Positions 17,064 to 25,988 of a stretch of DNA of 44,673 nucleotides are shown here, in pieces; position 1 is the first letter of the stretch; every line of letters begins with the position of its first letter. Both the position numbers and the translations under genes were made by a program. The notes under the pieces were generated by a model, which was given only the letters and a program-made list of their open reading frames with translations, had not been told where the DNA came from and made no database searches. The stretch lies in contig CANIAS010000020.1 of the NCBI GenBank assembly GCA_947465495.1, forward strand, positions 1 through 44,673, read 5' to 3'. The stretch is from Candidatus Pollutiaquabacter sp. (lineage in GTDB: Bacteria > Bacteroidota > Bacteroidia > AKYH767-A > 2013-40CM-41-45).

Positions 17064-18803
17064 TTATTTAACTACCGCCTGGAAGTTGGCGTCCGAAAAC
17101 CATTTGATGAATTCGCGGTCCGAAGCAGCCATTGATTTCATGGAGGCATCTTTACCAACACAGACTTTTAGATTACTGATAACACCAGCAGCATCGCCTT
17201 TACGTGCAGAAATTACTGCCTTGAGGTAAGCACCCATGGCGGTATCACCATCTTTCGAAGTACTGATGGTTGACATTGCTCCATCTTTATCACCCGAAAG
17301 CAACTTTGCCAATGATTCATTGAAACTAGCAGCACCTGACAGGTTAGAAACAGCTGAACCGTAGTTACCATTACGGATATCAAGGATACCCATGTTGAAT
17401 TTAACTTCAGGACCAGCGCCTGCGGCAGTAGCATACGAAGCAGCGGCATTCTTGCGATCGCCTTGTCGGCTATAGCAAGCACCCATGTTGTTTTTAACCA
17501 TGGTGTTTCCACTGTTGAGTTGATCAGCCTTTTGGAATTCCGTCATAGCACCATTGACATCACCATTATTGAATAGTGCGACACCAACGTTGTTGGAGCA
17601 ACGCCAGTCTTGTGGATAGATGCGTTCTGCAGCCCGGTAGATGGTCAGCTTATCATTGTTATCCTGAGCCAGTTTTCCAGCATAAAGAATTTCTTCAAGG
17701 CTAAGAGAATCAGGAGAGGTTTTAGCTAAGGCTGAGATTTCATCATCAGAACGACCTACTTTATCAGCATTGATGGTGATTGCTGAGCGACGTAATTTAG
17801 GAAGTACACCTTCGGCGATTTCGGTGTATGCTTTGCCCATTTTCTTGATTTCCATTTCACGGGCTTCAGGGTCTGTGTTGGAAGCAACGATACGCAGGAT
17901 CATGTCACGTTGTGGCATTGTACTTTCCTGCATCAGGCGCTGAAAGCCTGCCCAATCCTCGTTCGTAGCGTTCTTCGTGAAAAAAGAGCTATCCACTGGC
18001 ATCGACATCTTCATTTTCTTAAACATCCCTGAAACGTATTTCGCGGAAGCTTCAGCACGATTCGTTGCAAGGTCTGAGTTGATTTTTTCGGTGCCATCAG
18101 GAGAAGCATTTCCCATGATGTTCATTCCTTTCAGTACATAGGGAGCTACCATCATCGCCTTAACTGCGCTGTCGAGCAATGCAAATTCAGACTTATTACT
18201 GATGTTACAATCCTTCACCTTGAAATTAGGGTTCACCTTACTGGTATTAATCAAATAGTACATGGTAGCATCGTAATTGGCAGGAACGATACGAACGTAT
18301 TGATCTTTTGCACCAATTACCTTCTCATCGTGCTGAACCAGCAAGGGTGTGACAATGGTACCATCTGCAATTTTCACAACGCCCAACTCTTTGGATTTTT
18401 TTCCTTGAGCGCCCATCACTTTGACCATTACGTCTGCACTACGCATATCTTCAGTATAGGCGATTTTGTCTGAGTAGGTAAAACTGCCGCCAGCCTTCAT
18501 GTTGATTTTATTACCAGGGGTAAGTGATTTCTCACCAACATTGGTAACTGACTTGAAGTTGTGTTCTCCTGACGCTGATTTGATGGAAGGAGTAACAGTA
18601 GCATCTACTTTCTTAGCGAAATACTTGGCAGGATAGGCTCCTTTGATAGAAATAGCAACGCTATCGCCATGTAATTCAAGCGGATTGGGAGTCACTTCAT
18701 GCTTTACTACGCTAAAGTTCTTTGTCATTTTGCCAAGGCCGTTACAGCCGACAATTGCCAAGCTTAACAACGTATAAGCAAGCACTTTAAATTTAGAATT
18801 CAT
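17064..18803 (-). CDS. Lipoprotein with OmpA-like segment and TPR repeats
   Basis: This 579-residue protein starts with a lipoprotein signal (TLLSLAIVGC, lipidated Cys20). Residues about 25-190 are beta-rich with no family I recognise. The region about 235-290 includes GNASPDGTEKINSDLATNRAE (split here for reading), which resembles an OmpA-C peptidoglycan-binding motif. The C-terminal third holds TPR units (WRCSNNVGVALFNNGDVNGA and MGACYSRQGDRKNAAASYAT). It is probably an outer-membrane, periplasm-facing scaffold protein; relatives with similar order occur in Bacteroidota as uncharacterised OmpA/TPR lipoproteins. It lies 79 bases upstream of no co-directional partner other than typA, whose 3' neighbour it is. 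The bidirectional terminator follows. Confidence 0.75.
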   Translation of the reverse strand: MNSKFKVLAYTLLSLAIVGCNGLGKMTKNFSVVKHEVTPNPLELHGDSVAISIKGAYPAKYFAKKVDATVTPSIKSASGEHNFKSVTNVGEKSLTPGNKINMKAGGSFTYSDKIAYTEDMRSADVMVKVMGAQGKKSKELGVVKIADGTIVTPLLVQHDEKVIGAKDQYVRIVPANYDATMYYLINTSKVNPNFKVKDCNISNKSEFALLDSAVKAMMVAPYVLKGMNIMGNASPDGTEKINSDLATNRAEASAKYVSGMFKKMKMSMPVDSSFFTKNATNEDWAGFQRLMQESTMPQRDMILRIVASNTDPEAREMEIKKMGKAYTEIAEGVLPKLRRSAITINADKVGRSDDEISALAKTSPDSLSLEEILYAGKLAQDNNDKLTIYRAAERIYPQDWRCSNNVGVALFNNGDVNGAMTEFQKADQLNSGNTMVKNNMGACYSRQGDRKNAAASYATAAGAGPEVKFNMGILDIRNGNYGSAVSNLSGAASFNESLAKLLSGDKDGAMSTISTSKDGDTAMGAYLKAVISARKGDAAGVISNLKVCVGKDASMKSMAASDREFIKWFSDANFQAVVK

Positions 18804-18882
18804 GTCTCTTGTAGGGGTTAAAATAGTGTGGGAAAAATGTTGCGCAATATTAAAAAATAAATCAATTCTAAAGACCTACAAA

Positions 18883-20679
18883 TTAACTTTTTGAGGCTCT
18901 CTTCCGCTCGTTTTCGTCAAGTATAATCTTTCGAATACGAATGGCTTTGGGCGTTATTTCAAGGTATTCATCTTTCTCGATGTATTCCATGGCTTCTTCC
19001 AGGGAGAAATTGATTTTAGGCGTAATCCGAACGTTGTCGTCGCTGCCGGAAGCCCTCATGTTCGTAAGCTTCTTGGTGCGGGTTACATTCACGATCATGT
19101 CGCCAGGACGGCTGTTTTCCCCGATAACTTGTCCGGCGTAAATCTCTTCACCCGGCTCAATGAAAAACCGCCCTCTATCTTGTAAATTATCAATGGAATA
19201 TGCCGTTGACTTACCTTTGTCCATCGAGATCAAGACACCGTTGATACGACCAGGGATATCACCTTTCCAGGGTTCATAGCCCTTGAAACGGTGAGCGATG
19301 ATGGCTTCACCTTGAGTGGCAGTCAACAAGTTGTTACGCAAACCAATCACTCCGCGGGCCGGAATACTGAATTCAAGATGAATAATATCCCCTTTAGGTT
19401 CCATGATCAACAGTTCGCCTTTACGTTGAGTAACTTGGTCAATAACTGCTCCGCTGAATTGCTCAGGAACATTGACGGTTAGCATCTCAATCGGCTCGTT
19501 TTTTTGTCCATCGATTTCTTTAATGATTACCTGAGGTTGTCCGACCTGCAATTCATATCCTTCGCGACGCATGGTCTCGATGAGAATTGACAAGTGCAAA
19601 ACACCTCGGCCAAACACGTTGTGAGTATCCGGGGAATCCGTTTCCTGTACGCGCAAAGCCAGGTTCTTTTCCGTCTCTTTCATGAGTCGATCGCGTACGT
19701 GACGAGAGGTTACGAATTTCCCTTCTTTACCAAAGAAAGGAGAGTTATTAATAGTAAACAGCATACTCATAGTCGGCTCATCGACAGCAATGGTTGGCAG
19801 TGCTTCTGGATTTTCAAAATCAGCGATGGTGTCACCAATATCGAATGATTCAAGTCCAACAACCGCACAGATATCTCCGGCATCGACAAATTCTTTTTTG
19901 CTTCGTCCTAATCCTTCGAAGCTATGAATCTCCTTAATGCGTGACCTCAAAATAGTTCCATCGCGTTTTACCAAGGAGATTGGTGATCCTTCTTTCAAGG
20001 TACCACGGAATACACGTCCGATGGCGATACGTCCTACGTAGCTAGAATAATCTAGTGACGTGATGAGCATCTGCGGTGTTCCGGTATGTTTAGGAGATGG
20101 AGGGATGTGCGAAATAATGGCATCTAGCAAATCGATGATATCTTCCTTTGGTTTTTTGTAATCGGTACTCATCCAACCTTGCTTGGAAGAGCCGTAGAGC
20201 GTAGGGAAATTCAATTGATCTTCTGAAGCGTTCAAGTTGAAGAATAATTCAAATACCTGCTCGTGTACTTCTTCCGGACGACAATTTTCTTTATCAACTT
20301 TATTGATAACGACAATCGGTTTGAGTCCGCGTTCCAGGGCCTTTTGCGTCACAAAGCGGGTTTGGGGCATTGGTCCTTCGAATGCATCCACCAGCAACAG
20401 TACACCATCCGCCATGGACAATACACGCTCCACTTCACCGCCAAAGTCGGCGTGGCCAGGGGTATCTATAATATTGATTTTAACTCCTTTATAACGAATG
20501 GAGACGTTTTTTGCAACGATGGTAATTCCACGTTCCCGTTCGAGATCGTTGTTATCGAGGATAAGTTCACCGAACTCCTGGTTGTCGCGAAACAACTTGG
20601 CTTGGTGTAACATCTTGTCGACGAGGGTAGTCTTCCCGTGGTCAACGTGGGCAATAATAGCTATGTTTCTGATTTCCAT
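18883..20679 (-). CDS. typA: Ribosome-associated GTPase TypA/BipA
   Basis: TypA is a translational GTPase that binds 70S ribosomes and helps 50S assembly and stress adaptation. The 598 residues contain G1 AHVDHGKTTL at 10-19, G2 ERGITI, G3 DTPGHADFGG and G4 NKVDK, followed by EF-G-like domains II, III and V. The BipA-specific C-terminal domain includes ARGVIGLRNNLLTATQGEA. The length matches the family. It reads away from the repeat-containing intergenic region and has a TAnnTTTG box 23 bases before its ATG. The gap to the downstream lipoprotein gene is 79 bases with no terminator, so read-through is possible. Confidence 0.97.
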   Translation of the reverse strand: MEIRNIAIIAHVDHGKTTLVDKMLHQAKLFRDNQEFGELILDNNDLERERGITIVAKNVSIRYKGVKINIIDTPGHADFGGEVERVLSMADGVLLLVDAFEGPMPQTRFVTQKALERGLKPIVVINKVDKENCRPEEVHEQVFELFFNLNASEDQLNFPTLYGSSKQGWMSTDYKKPKEDIIDLLDAIISHIPPSPKHTGTPQMLITSLDYSSYVGRIAIGRVFRGTLKEGSPISLVKRDGTILRSRIKEIHSFEGLGRSKKEFVDAGDICAVVGLESFDIGDTIADFENPEALPTIAVDEPTMSMLFTINNSPFFGKEGKFVTSRHVRDRLMKETEKNLALRVQETDSPDTHNVFGRGVLHLSILIETMRREGYELQVGQPQVIIKEIDGQKNEPIEMLTVNVPEQFSGAVIDQVTQRKGELLIMEPKGDIIHLEFSIPARGVIGLRNNLLTATQGEAIIAHRFKGYEPWKGDIPGRINGVLISMDKGKSTAYSIDNLQDRGRFFIEPGEEIYAGQVIGENSRPGDMIVNVTRTKKLTNMRASGSDDNVRITPKINFSLEEAMEYIEKDEYLEITPKAIRIRKIILDENERKRASKS

Positions 20680-20702
20680 GTAGTGAGCGCTAAACGCGGG
20701 CG

Positions 20703-20710
20703 CAAAGGTA
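20703..20710 (-). promoter_or_regulatory. -7 element of typA
   Basis: The minus strand reads TACCTTTG, a perfect TAnnTTTG match 23 bases before the ATG at 20679. No TTG lies at the standard upstream distance. Confidence 0.6.
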
Positions 20711-20782
20711 CGGTTAATAAAGGAGTTAACCGATAAATATATTCAAGGTTCAAAGTGCCGCTGCGACGGAATTAAATCCGTC

Positions 20783-20853
20783 TCCATAATTACTTCAAAA
20801 ATTTAAGTAGTAAAACCAACGGGCGCTTCGACAAGCTCAGCGCCCATTTATTG
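20783..20853. repeat. 71-bp direct repeat, copy 1, with internal palindrome
   Basis: The unit starts TCCATAATTACTTC and ends CATTTATTG. It contains GGGCGCT-N11-AGCGCCC (20821-20845), a perfect 7-bp inverted repeat whose loop is the TTCGACAAGCTC core seen in dispersed palindromic elements of many bacteria. Copy 2 begins 83 bases further on and appears identical base for base. Confidence 0.92.
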
Positions 20854-20865
20854 GACTTTGAACGA

Positions 20866-20936
20866 TCCATAATTACTTCAAAAATTTAAGTAGTAAAACC
20901 AACGGGCGCTTCGACAAGCTCAGCGCCCATTTATTG
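20866..20936. repeat. 71-bp direct repeat, copy 2, with internal palindrome
   Basis: It is the same 71-base unit as copy 1, separated from it by 12 bases (20854-20865). The palindrome lies at 20904-20928. The pair looks like a recent tandem duplication of one REP-like element with its flank. Confidence 0.92.
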
Positions 20937-21102
20937 AAGGTTGACCTTTGAACTAATAGTCAATCTTGAATCTTGAAACAATCAATGCAGAACCATACCC
21001 ATTGACCAGTACTTCGGTCGCCGAGCTGGCAATTTGTCAATTATTGGCGAATTTTAACTTAAATCGACATTCTCAATGCCGAAACATAGATTTCAACCTT
21101 TT

Positions 21103-21132
21103 TTGCTTTTTCCCGTAGTAGGGCTACCTTTG
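21103..21132 (+). promoter_or_regulatory. Promoter of the membrane pyrophosphatase gene
   Basis: TTG (21103-21105), 19 bases, then TACCTTTG (21125-21132) is the canonical Bacteroidota spacing. It leaves a leader of about 20 bases before the ATG at 21158. Confidence 0.78.
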
Positions 21133-21157
21133 CAACCCCTTAAAAATCGGAATTGAT

Positions 21158-23782
21158 ATGCAAAATTTCCTCTATTTAGTACCCGTGCTCGGCATCGTCG
21201 GCTTGATTTACATGTTCATCAAAGCCAGTTGGGTGACCAAGCAAGATGCCGGAGATGCAAAAATGCAAGGCATTGCTACTGCAATTGCTGAAGGCGCTAT
21301 GGCCTTTTTACGAGCAGAATACCGCATCCTGGCCATTTATATGGTGATTGCTGGTACCGCTCTAGGAATCCTTTCTCAGGTGGTAGAAACATCTCACATC
21401 CTTATCGTGATGTCATTCGTCACCGGTTGCATTTTCAGCGCCCTTGCTGGATTCATCGGAATGCGCATCGCTACTAAAGCAAACGTGCGTACTACTCAAG
21501 CAGCCCGCACCTCCTTGGCTAAAGCGCTCAATGTCTCCTTCTCCGGTGGACTCGTCATGGGCCTTGGCGTTGCAGGACTTGCCGTGCTTGGATTAAGCCT
21601 ACTCTTCATTTTCTTGTACAGTAAATTCATGGGTGGAGCATGGACCTCCTCCGAAGATATGACCCGAGTGCTAGAAGTCCTTGCAGGATTTTCCGTAGGA
21701 GCAGAATCCATCGCTCTCTTTGCACGAGTTGGAGGCGGAATTTATACCAAAGCTGCTGACGTAGGTGCTGACCTCGTTGGTAAGGTTGAAGCAGGCATAC
21801 CTGAAGACGATCCACGCAACCCAGCCACCATTGCCGACAACGTCGGTGACAACGTCGGTGATGTAGCCGGTATGGGTGCCGATTTGTTTGGCTCTTATGT
21901 GGCCACCGTTCTTGCTTCCATGGTGTTGGGCAACTACATCATCCGCGACATGGGCGGCAGCATCCAGGACGCTTTTGGGGGAATCGGTCCAATCTTGTTG
22001 CCGTTGGCGATTGCCGGCATTGGCATCATTGCTTCCATCCTCGGGTCTTTCCTCGTTAAAGTGGGAGACAATGCACAAGCCAATCCAAACACGGTTCAAA
22101 GTGCGCTCAACCGCGGAAACTGGATCTCCATCCTGATTGCTCTGGTAGCATCCTACTTCCTTATCATCAACATGCTCCCTTGCGAAATCACCATGAAGGT
22201 GTTCAATGGCGGCGAGTTCAACGAGATGACCACCTCTTCCATGAACGTGTTTTGGGCCGTTGTAATCGGCATGTTCGTCGGTGGAGCCATTTCCTATATT
22301 ACCGAATTCTACACCGGACTTGGTAAACGTCCAGTAATGTCCATCGTTCAGAAATCAGCCACTGGCGCAGCGACCAACATCATCGCAGGTCTTGGCATGG
22401 GGATGCTCTCCACCGCTACTCCAGTGATTCTATTCGCCGGTGCTATTTGGGGTGCATATGCCTTAGCCGGATTTTATGGTGTAGGTATCGCAGCTTCTGC
22501 GATGATGGCTACTACCGCCATGCAATTGGCCATTGACGCATTCGGCCCTATCGCCGACAACGCAGGCGGTATCGCTGAAATGAGTGAGCTTCCGTCGGAA
22601 GTACGCGAGAAAACAGACGTACTCGACTCGGTTGGTAATACTACCGCTGCCATTGGAAAAGGATTCGCTATTGCATCTGCAGCACTTACTGCGCTTGCCT
22701 TGTTTGCAGCGTATGTGACCTTCACCGGTATCAACGGCATCAACATTTTCGACGCAAAAGTACTTGCAGCCCTCTTCATCGGAGGCATGATCCCGGTTGT
22801 TTTCTCAGCGCTTGCCATGAATTCAGTCGGAAAAGCCGCCATGGACATGGTGAATGAAGTTCGTCGTCAGTTCCGTGAAATTCCGGGCATTCTCGAAGGA
22901 ACCGGCAAACCAGAATATGGTAAGTGTGTACAGATTTCTACAAAAGCCGCCCTACGCGAAATGATGCTGCCAGGTGTCATCACCATCGTAAGCCCGATTA
23001 TCATCGGTATGGTCATGGGCCCTGAAGCCTTAGGAGCCTATATGGCGGGTGTGACGGTGAGTGGTGTACTTTGGGCGATCTTCCAAAACAACGCCGGTGG
23101 CGCTTGGGACAATGCTAAGAAATCCTTCGAGAAGGGAGTTGAAATCAACGGCCAAGTTTATTATAAAAAATCAGAGCCGCACAAGGCAGCTGTTGTTGGT
23201 GACACAGTAGGTGATCCTTTTAAAGACACCTCCGGCCCATCGATGAACATCCTTATCAAATTAACCTCACTGGTCGGTCTGACTATCGCACCTTTAATTG
23301 CCATGAATCCAGGTGGAGAAGAGTGCGGCATGGGCCAAGGTTGCGACATGGACAAGATGGAATGCCATAGCATGATGAATGCTTGTCCTGAAAGCAAATT
23401 ATGTGAAATGGACAGCATGGGTAATTACACCGTAGACGCTAACGTTTGTGCTTCTTGGATGGCAGAATACAGTCTTGACTCCACCATGTGCATTTCTAAC
23501 GGAAATGGTCGTTGTACCATTAGCAAAGCTGCTATGGAAAAAATTCACCACGGCTCTGGCGAAATGGCAAGTTGCGGAGGAATGACCAAAGGCATGAATT
23601 GCGAAATGGATACCGATGGTAATTGTCTTGTTGACCCTGCAACATGTGAGGCCTGGGTTAAAGCAGGTAAAATCACGAAAGAAGACTGCATCAGTTGCAA
23701 TAATGGCAAATGCACCATTCGCAAGTCGGCCATGAACTGTTCCGTTAATGGCAATGAGAAAAAGGATTGCTGTAAAAAGTAA
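21158..23782 (+). CDS. hppA: K+-dependent membrane pyrophosphatase with Cys-rich tail
   Basis: The enzyme couples pyrophosphate hydrolysis to Na+ and/or H+ pumping across the cytoplasmic membrane. Residues 1 to about 716 form the normal many-helix core. Substrate and Mg2+ motifs [11 protein letters not shown] (from 201) and [12 protein letters not shown] (227-238) are intact, as is [15 protein letters not shown] near the end. [10 protein letters not shown] (493-502) has Ala497 where K+-independent enzymes have Lys, so K+ dependence is predicted; ion specificity (Na+ versus H+) cannot be read here. The oddity is residues 718-874. About 157 residues with 18 Cys and many Met follow the last helix, with a duplicated 45-residue module (749-793 and 815-859). 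Family members usually end soon after the last helix. In solved structures the C-terminus faces outside the cytoplasm, so the tail would be periplasmic. Confidence 0.96.
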   Translation: MQNFLYLVPVLGIVGLIYMFIKASWVTKQDAGDAKMQGIATAIAEGAMAFLRAEYRILAIYMVIAGTALGILSQVVETSHILIVMSFVTGCIFSALAGFIGMRIATKANVRTTQAARTSLAKALNVSFSGGLVMGLGVAGLAVLGLSLLFIFLYSKFMGGAWTSSEDMTRVLEVLAGFSVGAESIALFARVGGGIYTKAADVGADLVGKVEAGIPEDDPRNPATIADNVGDNVGDVAGMGADLFGSYVATVLASMVLGNYIIRDMGGSIQDAFGGIGPILLPLAIAGIGIIASILGSFLVKVGDNAQANPNTVQSALNRGNWISILIALVASYFLIINMLPCEITMKVFNGGEFNEMTTSSMNVFWAVVIGMFVGGAISYITEFYTGLGKRPVMSIVQKSATGAATNIIAGLGMGMLSTATPVILFAGAIWGAYALAGFYGVGIAASAMMATTAMQLAIDAFGPIADNAGGIAEMSELPSEVREKTDVLDSVGNTTAAIGKGFAIASAALTALALFAAYVTFTGINGINIFDAKVLAALFIGGMIPVVFSALAMNSVGKAAMDMVNEVRRQFREIPGILEGTGKPEYGKCVQISTKAALREMMLPGVITIVSPIIIGMVMGPEALGAYMAGVTVSGVLWAIFQNNAGGAWDNAKKSFEKGVEINGQVYYKKSEPHKAAVVGDTVGDPFKDTSGPSMNILIKLTSLVGLTIAPLIAMNPGGEECGMGQGCDMDKMECHSMMNACPESKLCEMDSMGNYTVDANVCASWMAEYSLDSTMCISNGNGRCTISKAAMEKIHHGSGEMASCGGMTKGMNCEMDTDGNCLVDPATCEAWVKAGKITKEDCISCNNGKCTIRKSAMNCSVNGNEKKDCCKK
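23402..23734 (+). repeat. Tandem 45-residue Cys/Trp module in the hppA tail
   Basis: Codons 749-793 (23402-23536) and 815-859 (23600-23734) encode two modules that align without gaps at 21 of 45 identical positions. The shared pattern is CEMD-x2-GN-x2-VD-x3-C-x2-W-x10-CIS-x2-NG-[RK]-CTI-x-K-x-AM. The 21-residue link between them holds HH and another Cys. Confidence 0.93.
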
Positions 23783-23801
23783 ACAGATCATATTGACAAC
23801 T

Positions 23802-23831
23802 AAAAGCCCTGGAACCTTCCGGGGCTTTTTT
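23802..23831 (+). terminator. Intrinsic terminator after hppA
   Basis: AAAAGCCC (23802-23809) pairs with GGGCTTTT (23822-23829), extended inward by GGAA/TTCC, and is followed by further Ts. It lies about 20 bases past the hppA stop. Confidence 0.85.
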
Positions 23832-23865
23832 CGTTAAAAGCGCCGTACCAGCCAATCGTATTCCC

Positions 23866-24684
23866 ATGATTAAAATTTCAAAATGCCTTCCGTTAGTTAT
23901 TGCCGGACTTTTATTTGGGGCAACGTTACCCTCCAATGCCCAAGTGGTGCCTGTCATCACGGATGATTTTGAATCCTATTCTCCATATCAGGTTTGCCCC
24001 AATTACCTTACAGACATTCAGGTATATCCTATACATGGAACAAACAACTCTCAAGGACTTCGATCCTTCATGAATTCTTTTGATTCCAAAGATTCCTTGG
24101 TAATTGACTGGGTGAAACCCTTACCCTCAGCATATATAGCCTTTGATTTCCGCATGATGGAAGCCTCCGCACTCTACCCCAATATTCCGGCTACGCTGGA
24201 CAACGGTGACCAATTTAGTCTGCGGTACACCAGCGATAATCAAACATGGATCACACTTCAAAATTGGAAGGCCAACAACTTTACTCCAATCACCGCATTC
24301 ACACACATTCAGCTTTCTGTTCCACCCTGCGATTCAGCAAAGTTCAAATTCGTAATCACTCGTACCGGTAATCCTAACGACTATTTTGTAGACATTGACA
24401 ATCTGGATATTAGCAACAATTACGTTGGACTTGGGGCTGCCGCTCCCGCCAATGAACTTTCAGTTTCGCCGTCACCATTCAACGATTTCATTCGAATTCA
24501 AGCACCATTAACGCGAGCCTATCAATTCGAACTAATCGACATGCACGGCAAACTAGTTGCTAGCGGGGAACTCTCCGGTGAAGAAACATTGGTAAGAACG
24601 AGTGATTTACCCATTGGAAGCTACATGGTTTACATCACAGGTGCTGACCGTGTTAAAACCTTCCGGGTGATAAAAGCACAGTAA
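23866..24684 (+). CDS. Secreted protein with type IX secretion C-terminal sorting domain
   Basis: The 272-residue product has an N-terminal signal peptide ending in PSNAQ (about residue 26). Its C-terminal 70-80 residues match the type A T9SS sorting domain: ELSVSPSPFNDFIRIQ, then FELIDMHGKLVASGEL, then LPIGSYMVYIT and a basic end. The middle part (about 30-195) looks like a beta-sandwich of unknown ligand and contains FDFRMMEAS and DIDNLDI; I do not recognise it further. The protein should cross the outer membrane by the T9SS and be released or anchored at the surface. Its stop codon is directly adjacent to that of folA on the other strand. Confidence 0.82.
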   Translation: MIKISKCLPLVIAGLLFGATLPSNAQVVPVITDDFESYSPYQVCPNYLTDIQVYPIHGTNNSQGLRSFMNSFDSKDSLVIDWVKPLPSAYIAFDFRMMEASALYPNIPATLDNGDQFSLRYTSDNQTWITLQNWKANNFTPITAFTHIQLSVPPCDSAKFKFVITRTGNPNDYFVDIDNLDISNNYVGLGAAAPANELSVSPSPFNDFIRIQAPLTRAYQFELIDMHGKLVASGELSGEETLVRTSDLPIGSYMVYITGADRVKTFRVIKAQ

Positions 24685-25167
24685 TTATTTACGATCCAGA
24701 GTAACGAACGAATAGTCGAATTCGTTTTTTTCGTCGGCTTTAAAGTCCTGACAATCCACCTCCAGCCATTCCGATGCTTTAAGCGAAGGAAAGTACGTAT
24801 CGCCATCAATCACGCAATGAACGCGCGTAAGATAAATCCGTTCCACCAACGGTAGTGACTCCTGGAAGACCTCTCCTCCACCAAATACGAATACTTCACT
24901 ATCGCCGGCAGCAACATGCAAAGCTGCTTGTAGTGAATCGACCACCAAACACCCTTCGGGTGCATACGACTTATTGCGTGTGATAATTACATTGGTTCTT
25001 CCAGGCAATGGTCGACCGATGCTCTCATACGTCTTCCTACCCATGATCAAATGATGTCCCATGGTAAGCGCCTTCACGCGTTTCAAATCAGCCGACAAGC
25101 GCCAGGGCAATTGATTGCCGGTGCCGATAACATGATTTTCTGACAATGCGACGATGATAGAGAGCAT
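24685..25167 (-). CDS. folA: Dihydrofolate reductase
   Basis: FolA reduces dihydrofolate to tetrahydrofolate with NADPH. The start at 25167 gives 160 residues beginning MLSIIVALSENHVIG, the normal family N-terminus; an ATG seven codons upstream (25188) would overlap thyA and is less likely. Conserved features are LPWRLSADLKRVKALTMGHHLI (with the acidic Asp of the active site), MGRKTYESIG, PLPGRTNVIIT and the cofactor loop VFGGGEVFQE. Four bases separate it from the thyA stop, so the two are co-transcribed. This pairing is functionally apt: ThyA makes dihydrofolate and FolA regenerates tetrahydrofolate. Confidence 0.96.
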   Translation of the reverse strand: MLSIIVALSENHVIGTGNQLPWRLSADLKRVKALTMGHHLIMGRKTYESIGRPLPGRTNVIITRNKSYAPEGCLVVDSLQAALHVAAGDSEVFVFGGGEVFQESLPLVERIYLTRVHCVIDGDTYFPSLKASEWLEVDCQDFKADEKNEFDYSFVTLDRK

Positions 25168-25171
25168 AGGA

Positions 25172-25966
25172 TCAAATAGCAACAGCACCCTTTATGTGAG
25201 GATGCGGATCGTAATTTTCGATGACTAAATCTTCGAAAGAATATTTGAAAATATCTTTTATATCTGGATTTAATTTCAAGATCGGTAACCGACGCGCTTC
25301 GCGCGATAATTGAAGTTCAACTTGTTCGAAGTGATTCTTGTAGATATGCGCATCGCCCAGTGTGTGAACGAACTCACCCGGTTGCAGGTCGCACACCTGT
25401 GCGATCATCATAGTCAATGCCGCATAAGAAGCTATATTGAACGGAACGCCAAGGAATATATCAGCGCTTCGCTGATACAATTGACACGACAGTTTGCCGT
25501 TGGCCACATAAAACTGAAACAACAGGTGGCACGGTGGCAACTTCATTCGATCGACCTCCCCCACATTCCATGCACTGACAATCAATCGGCGAGAATCCGG
25601 ATTCTTCTTAATCTGATCAATGACGGAAGTAATCTGATCGATGGTGCGTCCGTCAACTGTTTTCCAACTACGCCATTGAGAACCATACACGGGACCTAGG
25701 TCGCCGTGCTCGTCAGCCCATTCATCCCAAATCGTCACCTTGTTTTCTTTCAAGTAGCGAATATTCGTCTCGCCCTTCAAAAACCACAACAACTCGTAAA
25801 AGATTGACCTCGTATGTAATTTCTTGGTGGTCAGTAACGGGAAACCTTCTGCCAGATCAAAACGCATCTGATAGCCAAACACACTGCGTGTGCCCGTGCC
25901 TGTCCGATCGTTCTTGTCTGCTCCGGTTGACATAACATGCCGGAGTAGGTCGTGGTATTGTTTCAT
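25172..25966 (-). CDS. thyA: Thymidylate synthase
   Basis: ThyA methylates dUMP to dTMP with methylene-tetrahydrofolate, producing dihydrofolate. The 264-residue protein is the normal short bacterial length. It starts [26 protein letters not shown] and has the catalytic Cys in [13 protein letters not shown]. The dUMP-binding [18 protein letters not shown] and the C-terminal [13 protein letters not shown] are also intact. It lies upstream of folA in the same operon. Its -7 box overlaps the stop codon of nupC, the next minus-strand gene upstream, 22 bases before the ATG. Confidence 0.98.
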   Translation of the reverse strand: MKQYHDLLRHVMSTGADKNDRTGTGTRSVFGYQMRFDLAEGFPLLTTKKLHTRSIFYELLWFLKGETNIRYLKENKVTIWDEWADEHGDLGPVYGSQWRSWKTVDGRTIDQITSVIDQIKKNPDSRRLIVSAWNVGEVDRMKLPPCHLLFQFYVANGKLSCQLYQRSADIFLGVPFNIASYAALTMMIAQVCDLQPGEFVHTLGDAHIYKNHFEQVELQLSREARRLPILKLNPDIKDIFKYSFEDLVIENYDPHPHIKGAVAI

Positions 25967-25988
25967 GAAAAAGCGGCTTTTACAAGGA

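Larger units (their letters stand above)
20680..21157. other. Repeat-bearing intergenic region between typA and hppA
   Basis: This 478-base divergent region holds the typA -7 box, a small inverted repeat (GACGGA at 20765-20770, TCCGTC at 20777-20782), two 71-bp direct repeats (described separately) and the hppA promoter. Fragments of the form TTCAAAGT/ACTTTGAA recur around the repeats, at 20747-20754, 20855-20862 and in related form near 20945. No protein-coding frame of note is visible. Confidence 0.7.

Noticed and set aside
20821-20928. CRISPR-like array from the two palindromes before hppA
   Set aside because: There are only two copies, the repeat is 71 bp long with a 12-base gap, and no cas gene is nearby.
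21671-22848. Long minus-strand frames inside hppA
   Set aside because: Shadows of a GC-rich, small-residue-rich membrane protein gene; no family match.
21158-23782. Frameshift or gene fusion at the end of hppA as the cause of the Cys-rich tail
   Set aside because: The frame is continuous, the tail has an internal duplication, and a normal terminator follows the final stop, so the tail looks like a genuine part of the gene.
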